A DNA stretch of 64,000 nt, taken from NCBI RefSeq assembly GCF_034262375.1, contig NZ_CP139558.1, positions 310,001 through 374,000 of the forward strand, in the 5' to 3' direction. The DNA comes from Mucilaginibacter sabulilitoris (GTDB lineage Bacteria > Bacteroidota > Bacteroidia > Sphingobacteriales > Sphingobacteriaceae). The notes below the pieces were generated by a model. It was given only the letters and a program-made list of their open reading frames with translations. It had not been told where the DNA came from and made no database searches. Positions 17,316 through 25,214 of the stretch are shown here, one piece after another; position 1 is the stretch's first letter; each line of letters begins with the position of its first letter. Both the position numbers and the translations under genes were made by a program.

Positions 17316-17338
17316 AACAATATTACGCTCCTCGCCAC

Positions 17339-17419
17339 TTGTCATCCCGAGGTACGAAGGATCTGTTGGCGAACTATGCAAACTGTAGAATAGATGCTTC
17401 ACTATGTTCAGCATGACAA
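17339..17419. repeat. Dispersed imperfect palindrome, GTCATCCTGAGG family
   Basis: Starts TTGTCATCCCGAGGTACGAA and ends GTTCAGCATGACAA, with GGATCT and AGATGCTTCAC inside. Other members are at 21071, 23934, 43416 and 56451. Confidence 0.65.
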
Positions 17420-17447
17420 TCCTTTTTTTATCAAGTTCTCATAGTTC

Positions 17448-18839
17448 CTATCCCAGCTTCATGTTCACCGGATCCCACTTAATAACCTTATTTTCAAAAT
17501 AGCTGTCGTTACAAGCCAGGCAGGGGGCTGCGGCGCGGAAACCGAATACGGCATCTTCAACTACCGGTTTTCCTGTACGCATGGAATCAAAAAAGTTGGC
17601 AAAATGCTCGTTTGAATCATTGTAACCTTCGGGTTCGTGGTAAATAACATCATCCATTTTAGGTGCCTGCTGATCGGCTGCGGAGTACTTTTTATTGTAC
17701 TCCTCCACAATGGCCTTTTGCATAGCTTCCGGATAAGTATCAAATGAATCCCATCCGCCATAACCCGGCGCTACCGGCATTTTACGTTTACGAATAGTAA
17801 AACCTCCGCCATCGCTCATGTCAATAACCCCTTCAGAACCCACAATTTTGGTTGTGGAGCGCTCACCCTCGCCGCTTACAAAATTAACCCGCAGGGTAGT
17901 CTGGAAAGCCGGATGTTCGGGTGATTCGGGATAGGAGATCACCGCGCTCATTACATCGGGCACATTGCGCCCATCCTTCCAGTAGTCGAGGTCGCCAATT
18001 GAAAATATTTTGTTGGGTCCTTTCGAGCCGGTTATAAAGTGGATGCCTGTAAGCAGGTGTACAAACAGATCACCGGCTACACCCGTGCCATATTCGCGGT
18101 AATTGCGCCACCTGAAAAAGCGATTACTGTCATAATCGTGCTTTGCCTTGCTATTGGCCTGAAACTGATCCCAATCTACTGTTTGTACAGAGGCATCAAG
18201 AGGGATAGTATACTGCCACGCGCCTAAAGCGCTTTGCCTGCTGAATGATGCTTCAATAGAGTTTATTTTCCCTATAGCGCCCGCCTGGTATAACTCCCGT
18301 GCCTTTTTAAAAGCAATGCTGCTTACACGCTGGCTGCCCACCTGGAACACCGCTTTGGTTTCCCGTTGCGCCTTTATTTCCTTAAGCCCCTCGCTGATGT
18401 GGTGCACCATTGGCTTTTCGCTGTAAACGGCTTTGCCGCTGTGCATCGCGTCAATGGATATTGGAACATGCCAGTTGTCGCTGGTGGCAACTATAACCGC
18501 GTCGATATCCTTACGGCTTAAAATTTCCTTATAATTCCCTGTAGTAAATATATTTGGCCCATACAATTCTTTAACACGGTCAAGACGGCCTTTATACAGA
18601 TCGCAGCAAGCCACCAGTTCCACCCCGGGAACACTGAGCGCAGCGCGGGTATCATTAAAACCCATAATGCCCATACCAATGGTGGCTATCCTTATCTTAT
18701 CATTTGAGCTGATGCGTTTTTCGGCCTGTAATATTCGCCGTTCATGCTCTTCCTTAGCGGCCAGGCTGGTAAGCGATGCCGAGGTGAGGATAACCGAGGT
18801 GCCAAATTGCTTTAAAAATTTTCTTCTGTCAGTTGCCAT
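17448..18839 (-). CDS. Tat-exported Gfo/Idh/MocA family oxidoreductase
   Basis: 463 residues. A twin-arginine-type signal, DRRKFLKQFGTSVILTSASL, precedes the NAD(P)-binding fold IATIGMGIMGFNDTRAAL (about 51-68). The family marker is SEKPMVHHI (Lys of EKP). The C-terminal half is the usual alpha/beta substrate domain (GVAGDLFVHLL with the conserved Asp and His). The family reduces or oxidises sugars and inositols; secreted Bacteroidota members act on glycans or keto-sugars. It is alone, on the opposite strand to sdhCAB and GH20. Substrate unknown. Confidence 0.9.
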   Translation of the reverse strand: MATDRRKFLKQFGTSVILTSASLTSLAAKEEHERRILQAEKRISSNDKIRIATIGMGIMGFNDTRAALSVPGVELVACCDLYKGRLDRVKELYGPNIFTTGNYKEILSRKDIDAVIVATSDNWHVPISIDAMHSGKAVYSEKPMVHHISEGLKEIKAQRETKAVFQVGSQRVSSIAFKKARELYQAGAIGKINSIEASFSRQSALGAWQYTIPLDASVQTVDWDQFQANSKAKHDYDSNRFFRWRNYREYGTGVAGDLFVHLLTGIHFITGSKGPNKIFSIGDLDYWKDGRNVPDVMSAVISYPESPEHPAFQTTLRVNFVSGEGERSTTKIVGSEGVIDMSDGGGFTIRKRKMPVAPGYGGWDSFDTYPEAMQKAIVEEYNKKYSAADQQAPKMDDVIYHEPEGYNDSNEHFANFFDSMRTGKPVVEDAVFGFRAAAPCLACNDSYFENKVIKWDPVNMKLG

Positions 18840-19024
18840 AGGTAAAAATGTTTAGGTCCGGTAAATGATTAATTGGTTTAATACTATCGGGTATATTCTG
18901 CAGGCGCAGGTACGGGATGTATTTATATGCAATATAAAAGAACAAAATTTAGTCTGCAACTTTTTAATATTATTTAAAAAGTTTAATTTGCGTAACGTTT
19001 CCAATAAACCATTAACCCTTCTGT

Positions 19025-20929
19025 ATGAAAAAATTATCCTTATTGCTCTGCTGCTGCATAGCGCACTTTTTATCCTACGGCCAGGTTGCCCAAAGCGGCT
19101 TGTCTATCATTCCCGAACCGGTAAAGGTTACACGCCTGGCTGGTCAATTTGTACTGCCCAAAAAAGTGCTTATTGAGGCTGGCACCCAGCCAGAACTGTC
19201 ACCGGTAAAAAACTATCTTCAAAAAAAGCTGTCGACAGCTCCGGGCTCATTAGTTACCATAAAAAGCGTTGCGCCGCTGGCATCTATCAGGCTCATCCTG
19301 AATAAAACTGCGGATACCGTGATAGGTAGCGAAGGATATAAATTATCAGTAAAAGCAAAAAAGATAGTGATAAGGGCTAATGAAGCCGCCGGTTTATTTT
19401 ATGGCGTACAAACGCTTATGCAATTACTGCCTGCCGATATTGAAAGCGCGGAACTGGTTAAAAACGTAAAGTGGACGGTGCCTGCCGTTGACATTACCGA
19501 CTACCCAAGGTTTGGCTGGCGGGGACTAATGTTTGACGTAGCGCGCCACTTTTTCACTAAAGATGAGGTAAAGCAATACATAGATGCCATGGTGAAGTAC
19601 AAATTTAACCTGCTGCACCTGCACCTGACCGACGATGAAGGCTGGCGCGTTGAAATTAAGAGCCTGCCAAAATTAACTACGGTTGGCGCCTATAATGTAA
19701 AAAAGATTGGCCAGTTTGGTACGTTTACCCCTCCGGCGGCAGATGAACCACGCAACTATGGCGGTTTTTATACCCAGGATGATATCAAAGAACTGGTACA
19801 GTATGCTCAGGACAGGTTTGTTAATATACTACCTGAGATTGATGTTCCCGGACACAGCCTTGCGGCAGTTGTTGCCTATCCTGAACTTTCCTGCACACCT
19901 GGCGCCGATAAATATGTGGTTAACTCCGGCGAACCATTTATGGACTGGACCGGCCCGCATAACAAAGCTATTGTTGATAACACGCTATGCCCTGCTAATG
20001 AAAATGTTTATGCTTTTTTAGATAAGGTAGTAACCGAAGTTGCCCAGCTGTTCCCTTTCCCTTACATACATTTGGGTGGCGATGAGTGCGCCAAGAATTT
20101 CTGGGAGCAAAGCGACGCCATTAAAGCGCTCATGACTAAAGAAAACCTGAAAACCCAACAGGAGGTTCAAAGCTATTTTGAGAAACGTTTGGAAAAGATA
20201 GTGGAATCAAAAGGCAAAAAATTCATGGGCTGGGATGAGATCATTGAAGGCGGCCTGGGCCCGAATGCCGCGGTTATGAGCTGGAGAGGTATTAAGGGAG
20301 GAATAGAGGCTGCCAAAATGGGCCACGAAGTGGTTATGAGCCCTACAACCTTTGCTTATCTTGACTACATGCAAAGCGACCGCGTAAATGAAACCCGCAT
20401 TTATGCCACGCTGCGTTTAAGCAAATCATACGAGTTTGAACCTGTACCCGATAGCGTTGACGCTAAACTGATTAAAGGCGGGCAGGCTAATTTATGGACC
20501 GAACAGGTTTATAACCTGCGCCAGGCCGAATATATGACCTGGCCACGGGGTATGGCTATAGCCGAATCGGTATGGTCGCCGAAGGAAAAGAAAAGCTGGC
20601 CATACTTTTTTGGCAAGGTTGAAAAACAGTTCGACCGCTTTAATGCCGCCGAAATTAAGTACGCGCCAAGTGTTTATGATCCATCATTCAGCGCGATACG
20701 CAACGCCGATGGCACGCTGAAAATAACGCTGGCCAACGAGGTTGACGGACTGGATACTTACTACAGTTTTGACAATTCGTTCCCCGATAGGTTCTATCCA
20801 AAATACAGCGAGCCAATTGACGCTCCCAAAGATGCTACCACATTACGGGTAATTACCTACAGGGGCAAAAAACCTATAGGCCGTATGGTTACCATGCCGC
20901 TTTCTGACTTGGCGAGCAGGATTAAATAA
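19025..20929 (+). CDS. Beta-N-acetylhexosaminidase, GH20
   Basis: 634 residues with signal peptide (1-19, CIAHFLSYG-QVA). Residues 25-155 form the GH20b alpha/beta domain. The catalytic TIM barrel follows (from about 160, GWRGLMFDVARHFF). The catalytic Asp-Glu pair is in HLGGDECAKNFW, where Glu is the general acid and Asp supports the substrate N-acetyl group. The C-terminal 90 residues form a small beta domain (IRNADGTLKITLANE), as in the family. It releases terminal GlcNAc/GalNAc from glycans in the periplasm or at the surface. Followed by a strong terminator. Confidence 0.95.
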   Translation: MKKLSLLLCCCIAHFLSYGQVAQSGLSIIPEPVKVTRLAGQFVLPKKVLIEAGTQPELSPVKNYLQKKLSTAPGSLVTIKSVAPLASIRLILNKTADTVIGSEGYKLSVKAKKIVIRANEAAGLFYGVQTLMQLLPADIESAELVKNVKWTVPAVDITDYPRFGWRGLMFDVARHFFTKDEVKQYIDAMVKYKFNLLHLHLTDDEGWRVEIKSLPKLTTVGAYNVKKIGQFGTFTPPAADEPRNYGGFYTQDDIKELVQYAQDRFVNILPEIDVPGHSLAAVVAYPELSCTPGADKYVVNSGEPFMDWTGPHNKAIVDNTLCPANENVYAFLDKVVTEVAQLFPFPYIHLGGDECAKNFWEQSDAIKALMTKENLKTQQEVQSYFEKRLEKIVESKGKKFMGWDEIIEGGLGPNAAVMSWRGIKGGIEAAKMGHEVVMSPTTFAYLDYMQSDRVNETRIYATLRLSKSYEFEPVPDSVDAKLIKGGQANLWTEQVYNLRQAEYMTWPRGMAIAESVWSPKEKKSWPYFFGKVEKQFDRFNAAEIKYAPSVYDPSFSAIRNADGTLKITLANEVDGLDTYYSFDNSFPDRFYPKYSEPIDAPKDATTLRVITYRGKKPIGRMVTMPLSDLASRIK

Positions 20930-20948
20930 TTAGCTTACTTAAGCAATA

Positions 20949-20978
20949 AAAAAGGCGTCAATTAATTGACGCCTTTTT
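20949..20978. terminator. Intrinsic terminator after the GH20 gene
   Basis: Perfect 30-bp palindrome with arms AAAAAGGCGTCAATT and its complement. It works in both directions and lies 20 bases past the GH20 stop. Confidence 0.9.
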
Positions 20979-20999
20979 GCTTTTAATTCAGTTGCTTTT

Positions 21000-21048
21000 A
21001 AGACTTACGAAATTTTAAAAACTTCGTAAGTCTGCATATTCGTAAGTC
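21000..21048. repeat. Inverted repeat AGACTTACGAA
   Basis: AAGACTTACGAA near 21001 is inverted as TTCGTAAGTCT at about 21022 and again at about 21038. It could form alternative hairpins. It abuts the palindrome at 21071. Confidence 0.5.
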
Positions 21049-21070
21049 TTTATATCTAATAAAGTAATTT

Positions 21071-21151
21071 TTGTCATCCTGAGGAACGAAGGATCTATTA
21101 ATAAGCTATGCCCGTGGCAAAATAGAGACTTCACTTCGTTCAGTATGACAA
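21071..21151. repeat. Dispersed imperfect palindrome, GTCATCCTGAGG family
   Basis: TTGTCATCCTGAGGAACGAA at the left end and ACTTCGTTCAGTATGACAA at the right end. It lies in the convergent gap between GH20 and the thr operon 3' end. Confidence 0.7.
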
Positions 21152-21178
21152 TTTTTTTAAGAGGATGGAGGATTTATT

Positions 21179-21784
21179 TTAAAGCAGCTCCAATTTCCCC
21201 AGCTCTTTTTCAAGCTGCTCTGAAGAAGTAAAATGAATGCTTTTGATACCTACTTTTTCGGCAGCTACGATGTTTCGGTAATTGTCGTCGATAAACAAGG
21301 CTTCCTGCGGATTTACCTCATACCGGTCAAGCAATATCTGGTAAAACTCCGGGGTTGGCTTCCGCATTTTTTCGGTGCCCGAAACCACAATACCGTCAAA
21401 CCAGTTCAGAAATTCATAACGCTTTACAGCTACCGGAAATGTCTCGGCCGACCAATTGGTGAGGGCGTATATTTTGTATTTACCGCTTGCTTTCAGCCTG
21501 CGGAACAGCTCCACCGTGCCATGAAAAGGCTCGCCCAGCATTTCTTCCCAACGACCATAAAATGCACGGATATTGGCCTCATGTTCGGGGAATTGAGCTA
21601 CTAACAGCTTTGTGCCTTCCTGCAGTGAGCGACCGGCATCTTGTTCCTCATTCCAATCGGAGGTGCAAACCGTAGCCAGGAAGTTTTGCATTTCCTGCTC
21701 ATCACTAAATATAGTACGGTACATGTAATGCGGGTTCCAGTCAATCAAAACCGCGCCCAGATCGAAAATTATGGTGTTGATCAT
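21179..21784 (-). CDS. HAD family hydrolase, subfamily IA
   Basis: 201-residue haloacid-dehalogenase-fold phosphatase. Motif I is FDLGAVLIDWNP (nucleophile Asp8). Motif II is ALTNWS, motif III includes Lys in KMRKPTPEF-type MRKPTPEFY, and motif IV is LFIDDNYRN. The cap is helical (subclass IA), as in YihX-like sugar-phosphate phosphatases; GAVL rather than GDTL or GTL is typical of that group. It overlaps the upstream lipoprotein gene by four bases (ATGA), so it is the last gene of the thr transcription unit. Substrate unknown; possibly glucose-1-phosphate-like. Confidence 0.88.
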   Translation of the reverse strand: MINTIIFDLGAVLIDWNPHYMYRTIFSDEQEMQNFLATVCTSDWNEEQDAGRSLQEGTKLLVAQFPEHEANIRAFYGRWEEMLGEPFHGTVELFRRLKASGKYKIYALTNWSAETFPVAVKRYEFLNWFDGIVVSGTEKMRKPTPEFYQILLDRYEVNPQEALFIDDNYRNIVAAEKVGIKSIHFTSSEQLEKELGKLELL

Positions 21785-22155
21785 TTCTTTTTGCCTGTTT
21801 CAACAATTTTAGTACCGGTTACTACCGAATCTTTGCTCAGGTAAAGCACCAGGTTCTTTCTATAATTTGAAGAACCTGGTTCAACATTACGTACAATTTC
21901 GTAATACATGCTTACGGAATCAACTCCCTGCGGACGGTGCAGTAAAGCAATCACGTGGTAGTATTTCATCCCTTTAAGCTTCTGGCTCTTGAGCAGATCA
22001 TCCAGCATCTGGTTACGGTTAGGAAAAGTTAACCCGTCACCGGCATTCCATTTATCCCTGTCGAACTTTACGCCCCTATTGCAGGCTGTAAAAAGAATAA
22101 GGATCAGGCCAAGTATAAAAACTGTGTTTCTGTTAAGCATTGAATTACATTTCAC
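21781..22155 (-). CDS. Small lipoprotein, paralogue of the next gene, BamE/OmlA-like
   Basis: 124 residues. Lipoprotein signal with lipobox LFTAC (Cys at about 25). The mature part has FDRDKWN, a two-helix hairpin around RNQMLDDLLKSQKLKG, an LLHRPQG turn and strands YYEIV and LVLYLSKDSVV. This alpha-alpha-beta-beta pattern is like BamE/OmlA-type small lipoproteins, though sequence identity is not obvious. Clear paralogue of the protein encoded at 22188 (shared FD-x-x-KWN, P-x-RN, DDL, LKG, LL-x-x-PQG, YY-x-IV). Co-transcribed in the thr operon tail. Confidence 0.75.
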   Translation of the reverse strand: MKCNSMLNRNTVFILGLILILFTACNRGVKFDRDKWNAGDGLTFPNRNQMLDDLLKSQKLKGMKYYHVIALLHRPQGVDSVSMYYEIVRNVEPGSSNYRKNLVLYLSKDSVVTGTKIVETGKKK

Positions 22156-22187
22156 AAATCAAATATCCCTTAAATTTCTCAATTTTA

Positions 22188-22562
22188 TCAGGGCTTTTTC
22201 CATTCATTAATAGTTATACTATTGACGATGGAATCTTTGTTAAAACCGATTAATAGATTTTTTGTGTAAACAGGATCTATATCGTTGCCGAAATCCATTA
22301 CTATCTGATAATAAATACCTGCTGAATCTTCGCTCTGCCCTTGAGGTATACCCAATAAATTTATTAACTGTTTATAATTCAGTCCTTTTAGTCTATGGTT
22401 TTTAACAAGATCGTCAACTACATTATTACGCTGTGGATAGTCCCAGTCTTCTTTATCATTCCACTTTTGCTTATCGAAAGATTGCTTAAATACAACGCTA
22501 TGGCAGCCTTGAACAACCAGTGAAATTAATAAAGAAAATAAGAGCCCTTTCCCTATCGTCAT
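22188..22562 (-). CDS. Small lipoprotein, paralogue of the following gene
   Basis: 124 residues with a lipoprotein signal (lipobox VVQGC, Cys20). Mature region: FDKQKWNDKEDW, RNNVVDDLVKNHRLKGLN, LLGIPQG, YYQIVMDF, LIGFNKDSIV. It aligns along its full length with the protein at 21781, so the two arose by tandem duplication. Its start codon is directly next to the thrC stop (22563). Function unknown; the BamE-like layout suggests an envelope protein. Confidence 0.75.
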   Translation of the reverse strand: MTIGKGLLFSLLISLVVQGCHSVVFKQSFDKQKWNDKEDWDYPQRNNVVDDLVKNHRLKGLNYKQLINLLGIPQGQSEDSAGIYYQIVMDFGNDIDPVYTKNLLIGFNKDSIVNSITINEWKKP

Positions 22563-23873
22563 TTATTCAGCATTCAATAAATAAGTTTTAAACGCATCAA
22601 AATCTTTACTCAGCGGCACCGCCAGTTTTGTTTTTGACGCCAGTTCCTTCACCTGCTCCGGTATTTCAATTTTGGCAGTCATCTCTTCATCAAAAACATC
22701 CGGGAACTTACAAGGATGCGCTGTTGACAGGAACACACCCGCGGTATCGGCACTGGCATGATCATGCTGGTAATCTGTAAGCGCCTGCCAGGCTATTGCG
22801 GTATGCGGGCAAACCACATATCCATAAGTATCAAAAACCCAGTTAATAGCTTTTACAGTTTCGTCGTCGTTATATTTAAAACCAATTACCAGTTTTTTAA
22901 GCTCGTCCATATCCTGTTTAAACATATCCGCAATACGTACCCAGTTGCTCGGGTTACCCACGTCCATCGCATTTGAAAGGGTAGCCACCGATGGCTTTGG
23001 CTGATAAACACCGGTTTTCAAAAACTCCGGAACGGTATCATTAACGTTGGTGGCTGCTATAAATTTTTCAACAGGCAAACCCATTTTCCAGGCGAGCAAA
23101 CCCGCACCAATGTTGCCAAAATTTCCGCTGGGCACTGAGAAGATCACTTTTTTAACACCCTGCCTTAACAACTGTGCATAAGCATTAAAATAGTAAAAGG
23201 TTTGAGGTACTAACCGCGCTATATTAATAGAATTGGCCGATGTAAGGCGAAATTTCTGGTTCAGTTCCGTGTCTGTAAAAGCTTGTTTTACCAGCGCCTG
23301 GCAGTCGTCAAAGGTACCGTCAACTTCCAGCGCACGGATGTTTTGGCCATTGGTGGTTAGCTGCTGTTCCTGTACGCCGCTTACCTTGCCTTTAGGATAT
23401 AGAATTGTTACCCGGGTATTGGGCACACCCAAAAAGCCTAAGGCCACTGCTCCACCGGTGTCGCCGCTGGTAGCAACCAGTACATCAAGCTGCTTCTCGC
23501 CATCTTCTAAAAAATAGCTCATCACACGACTCATGAAACGGGCGCCAAAATCTTTAAACGCTAACGACGGACCATGAAAAAGTTCCAGTACATGCACATG
23601 CTCATCAAGCTTTACAACAGGCGCGGGGAAGTTAATGGCATCATCAATCAACGCTTTCAGATCGGCTTCGGGCATGGCATCACCCAGCAAGTTTTTAGCT
23701 ACCTTAAAAGCAATTTCGGGCAATGAGTATTTATCCAGATTATTGATAAATTCATCATCTAAACGCGGGATGCTGATAGGCATATATAAGCCTTTATCCT
23801 GCGGCATGCTGTTAAAAACCGCGTCTTTAAAAGACACTTGCGATGAGGTGTTATTGGTACTGTAGAGTTTCAT
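22563..23873 (-). CDS. thrC: Threonine synthase
   Basis: 436-residue PLP enzyme that converts O-phospho-homoserine to threonine. The start MKLYSTNNTSSQVSFKDAVF is the family N-terminus. The PLP lysine is in SLAFKDFGARFM (about residue 106). The phosphate cup includes ATSGDTGGAVALGF (about 134-147) and the SGNFGNIGAGLLA loop. Length equals the typical long form (type II, E. coli-like). Third structural gene of the thr operon, after thrA and thrB. A 257-bp gap with dispersed palindromes separates it from thrB. Confidence 0.96.
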   Translation of the reverse strand: MKLYSTNNTSSQVSFKDAVFNSMPQDKGLYMPISIPRLDDEFINNLDKYSLPEIAFKVAKNLLGDAMPEADLKALIDDAINFPAPVVKLDEHVHVLELFHGPSLAFKDFGARFMSRVMSYFLEDGEKQLDVLVATSGDTGGAVALGFLGVPNTRVTILYPKGKVSGVQEQQLTTNGQNIRALEVDGTFDDCQALVKQAFTDTELNQKFRLTSANSINIARLVPQTFYYFNAYAQLLRQGVKKVIFSVPSGNFGNIGAGLLAWKMGLPVEKFIAATNVNDTVPEFLKTGVYQPKPSVATLSNAMDVGNPSNWVRIADMFKQDMDELKKLVIGFKYNDDETVKAINWVFDTYGYVVCPHTAIAWQALTDYQHDHASADTAGVFLSTAHPCKFPDVFDEEMTAKIEIPEQVKELASKTKLAVPLSKDFDAFKTYLLNAE

Positions 23874-23933
23874 TTTTTTATTTCGGATGTCGAAATTTCG
23901 ATTTCGGATTTATTTAATTTTTAATTTTTCAAC

Positions 23934-23998
23934 TTGTCATGCTGAATGTAGTGAAGCATCTGCTTGGCAATTAGATCCTTCGTCCCTCAGGATGACAA
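23934..23998. repeat. Dispersed palindrome, GTCATCCTGAGG family, short and in reverse orientation
   Basis: TTGTCATGCTGAATGTAGTGAAGCATCT and, at the right end, AGATCCTTCGTCCCTCAGGATGACAA. It lies in the thrB-thrC gap. Confidence 0.6.
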
Positions 23999-24005
23999 AT
24001 TGGGC

Positions 24006-24076
24006 TGTCATGCTGAGCTTGTCGAAGCATAACGGGCAAGCCTCTGCGCAGGCCCTTCGACAGGCTCATGGTGACA
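24006..24076. repeat. Dispersed palindrome with TGTCATGCTGAGC ends
   Basis: Left end TGTCATGCTGAGCTTGTCGA, right end TCGACAGGCTCATGGTGACA. A related but distinct member next to the copy at 23934. Confidence 0.55.
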
Positions 24077-24092
24077 ACCCCTTTTATTTTAA

Positions 24093-24127
24093 AGCCCTCT
24101 CCCTTTAGGGGAGGGTTGGGTGGGGCT
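24093..24127. repeat. GC-rich repeat (AGCCCTCTCCCTTTAGGGGA type), 3' of thrB
   Basis: Palindromic core CTCCCTTTAGGGGAG and a GGGTTGGGTGGGGCT tail. It lies two bases after the thrB stop codon. Related copies: 25066, 25187, 34441, 34528. Confidence 0.6.
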
Positions 24128-24129
24128 CC

Positions 24130-25137
24130 TTACCCCAGCACCCTTGGCCCCGCATCATTAATAGTTGATACATAAGCATTGGAGCCTATTTTAAGACCGG
24201 TTAAGTGCTGCTGCAGTTTTTGGGTGATCAGGCGGGCCGTTTCCTCATCTTTAGCGAATGCAAAAACCGACGGACCGGAACCTGATATGCCAAAGCTTAC
24301 CGCGCCCATATTCATAGCCATTTCGCGCATTTTATAAAAATCAGGTATCAGCATAGAGCGTACCGGTTCAACCAGTACATCTTTCATACTGCGGCCGATG
24401 AGGTCAATATCCTGCATAAATAAACCACTTACTAAACCGGCTATGTTGCCCCATTGGGTAACCGCGTCTTTCATCTGAATATTTTTGCGGATGATCTGGC
24501 GTGCCTCCCGTGTAGGCACATCCACATCGGGGAAAACAATGGCGCACCACAAATCGGCCGGGTGGGGTAGGCGTACCACATCAAGCGGTTCGTAACTGCG
24601 TATCAGCACAAAACCACCAAGCAGGGCAGGCGCTACGTTATCGGCATGGCCATGGCCGCAGGCCATTTCTTCGCCTTTCATAGCAAAGGGTAAAAGTTTG
24701 GCCGGGTCAGAGTTGTCGCCCAACAGGGTTTTTATTGCAAACAAGCCAGCCACCGTACTGGCCGAGCTGGAACCCAGCCCGCTGCCTATCGGCATTTTTT
24801 TATGGAGCTCAATATCCAACCCAACATCAGTACGGCCAACACTTTGCAGGTAATGCTGCACACTCACACTCACTGTATTTTTAGCCGGATCCATCGGCAG
24901 GCGACCGTCATCGCCAGTAATTTTGCTTATGCTGATACCCGGTTTATTGGTCATACGCATAATTACTTCATCACCCGGCGCGTTCACAGCAAAGCCCAGT
25001 ACATCAAACCCGCAAACCACATTGGCAACCGTAGCCGGCGCAAAAACGTGAACGGAACTACCTACAGCCCCCCCACCCCCTAAAGGGGGAACTTCTTGCA
25101 TGGTGGCTTTTAGATCTTCTATTTTATTATCTCCCAT
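24130..25137 (-). CDS. thrB: Homoserine kinase with repeat-derived N-terminal extension
   Basis: 335-residue GHMP kinase that phosphorylates homoserine. The ATP loop is PIGSGLGSSSAS (about 113-124). The GHMP C-terminal motif FGISGSGPSVFAF (about 278-290) and the N-terminal substrate region VFAPATVANVVCGFDVLGFA are intact. Family proteins normally begin at about VHVFAPATV, so this one has about 28 additional residues. Residues 15-24 (EVPPLGGGGA) come from a copy of the GC-rich repeat (25066-25093). No alternative ATG or GTG lies in frame between the repeat and the domain, so the extension is probably translated. Operon order is thrA-thrB-thrC. Confidence 0.94.
   Translation of the reverse strand: MGDNKIEDLKATMQEVPPLGGGGAVGSSVHVFAPATVANVVCGFDVLGFAVNAPGDEVIMRMTNKPGISISKITGDDGRLPMDPAKNTVSVSVQHYLQSVGRTDVGLDIELHKKMPIGSGLGSSSASTVAGLFAIKTLLGDNSDPAKLLPFAMKGEEMACGHGHADNVAPALLGGFVLIRSYEPLDVVRLPHPADLWCAIVFPDVDVPTREARQIIRKNIQMKDAVTQWGNIAGLVSGLFMQDIDLIGRSMKDVLVEPVRSMLIPDFYKMREMAMNMGAVSFGISGSGPSVFAFAKDEETARLITQKLQQHLTGLKIGSNAYVSTINDAGPRVLG
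25066..25093. repeat. GC-rich repeat inserted in the thrB 5' coding region
   Basis: AGCCCCCCCACCCCCTAAAG... followed by GGGGAACT. On the other strand it reads AGTTCCCCCTTTAGGGGGT..., the same element as the copy at 25187 in inverse orientation. It codes for residues 15-24 of ThrB. Confidence 0.75.
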
Positions 25138-25186
25138 TTTAATATCAAATTATAATTCCCTGTAGGGATTGTACTTATCAAACTAT

Positions 25187-25214
25187 AGTTCCCCCTTCAG
25201 GGGGTTAGGGGGCT
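25187..25214. repeat. GC-rich repeat at the thrA stop codon
   Basis: AGTTCCCCCTTCAGGGGGTT... ending GGGGGCT. Its end overlaps the thrA stop codon (25213-25215). It is nearly identical to the copy at 34528. Confidence 0.75.

Noticed and set aside
23887..24108. Plus-strand 73-codon open reading frame in the thrB-thrC gap
   Set aside because: It consists of two dispersed palindromes, so its codons reflect repeats and not a gene.
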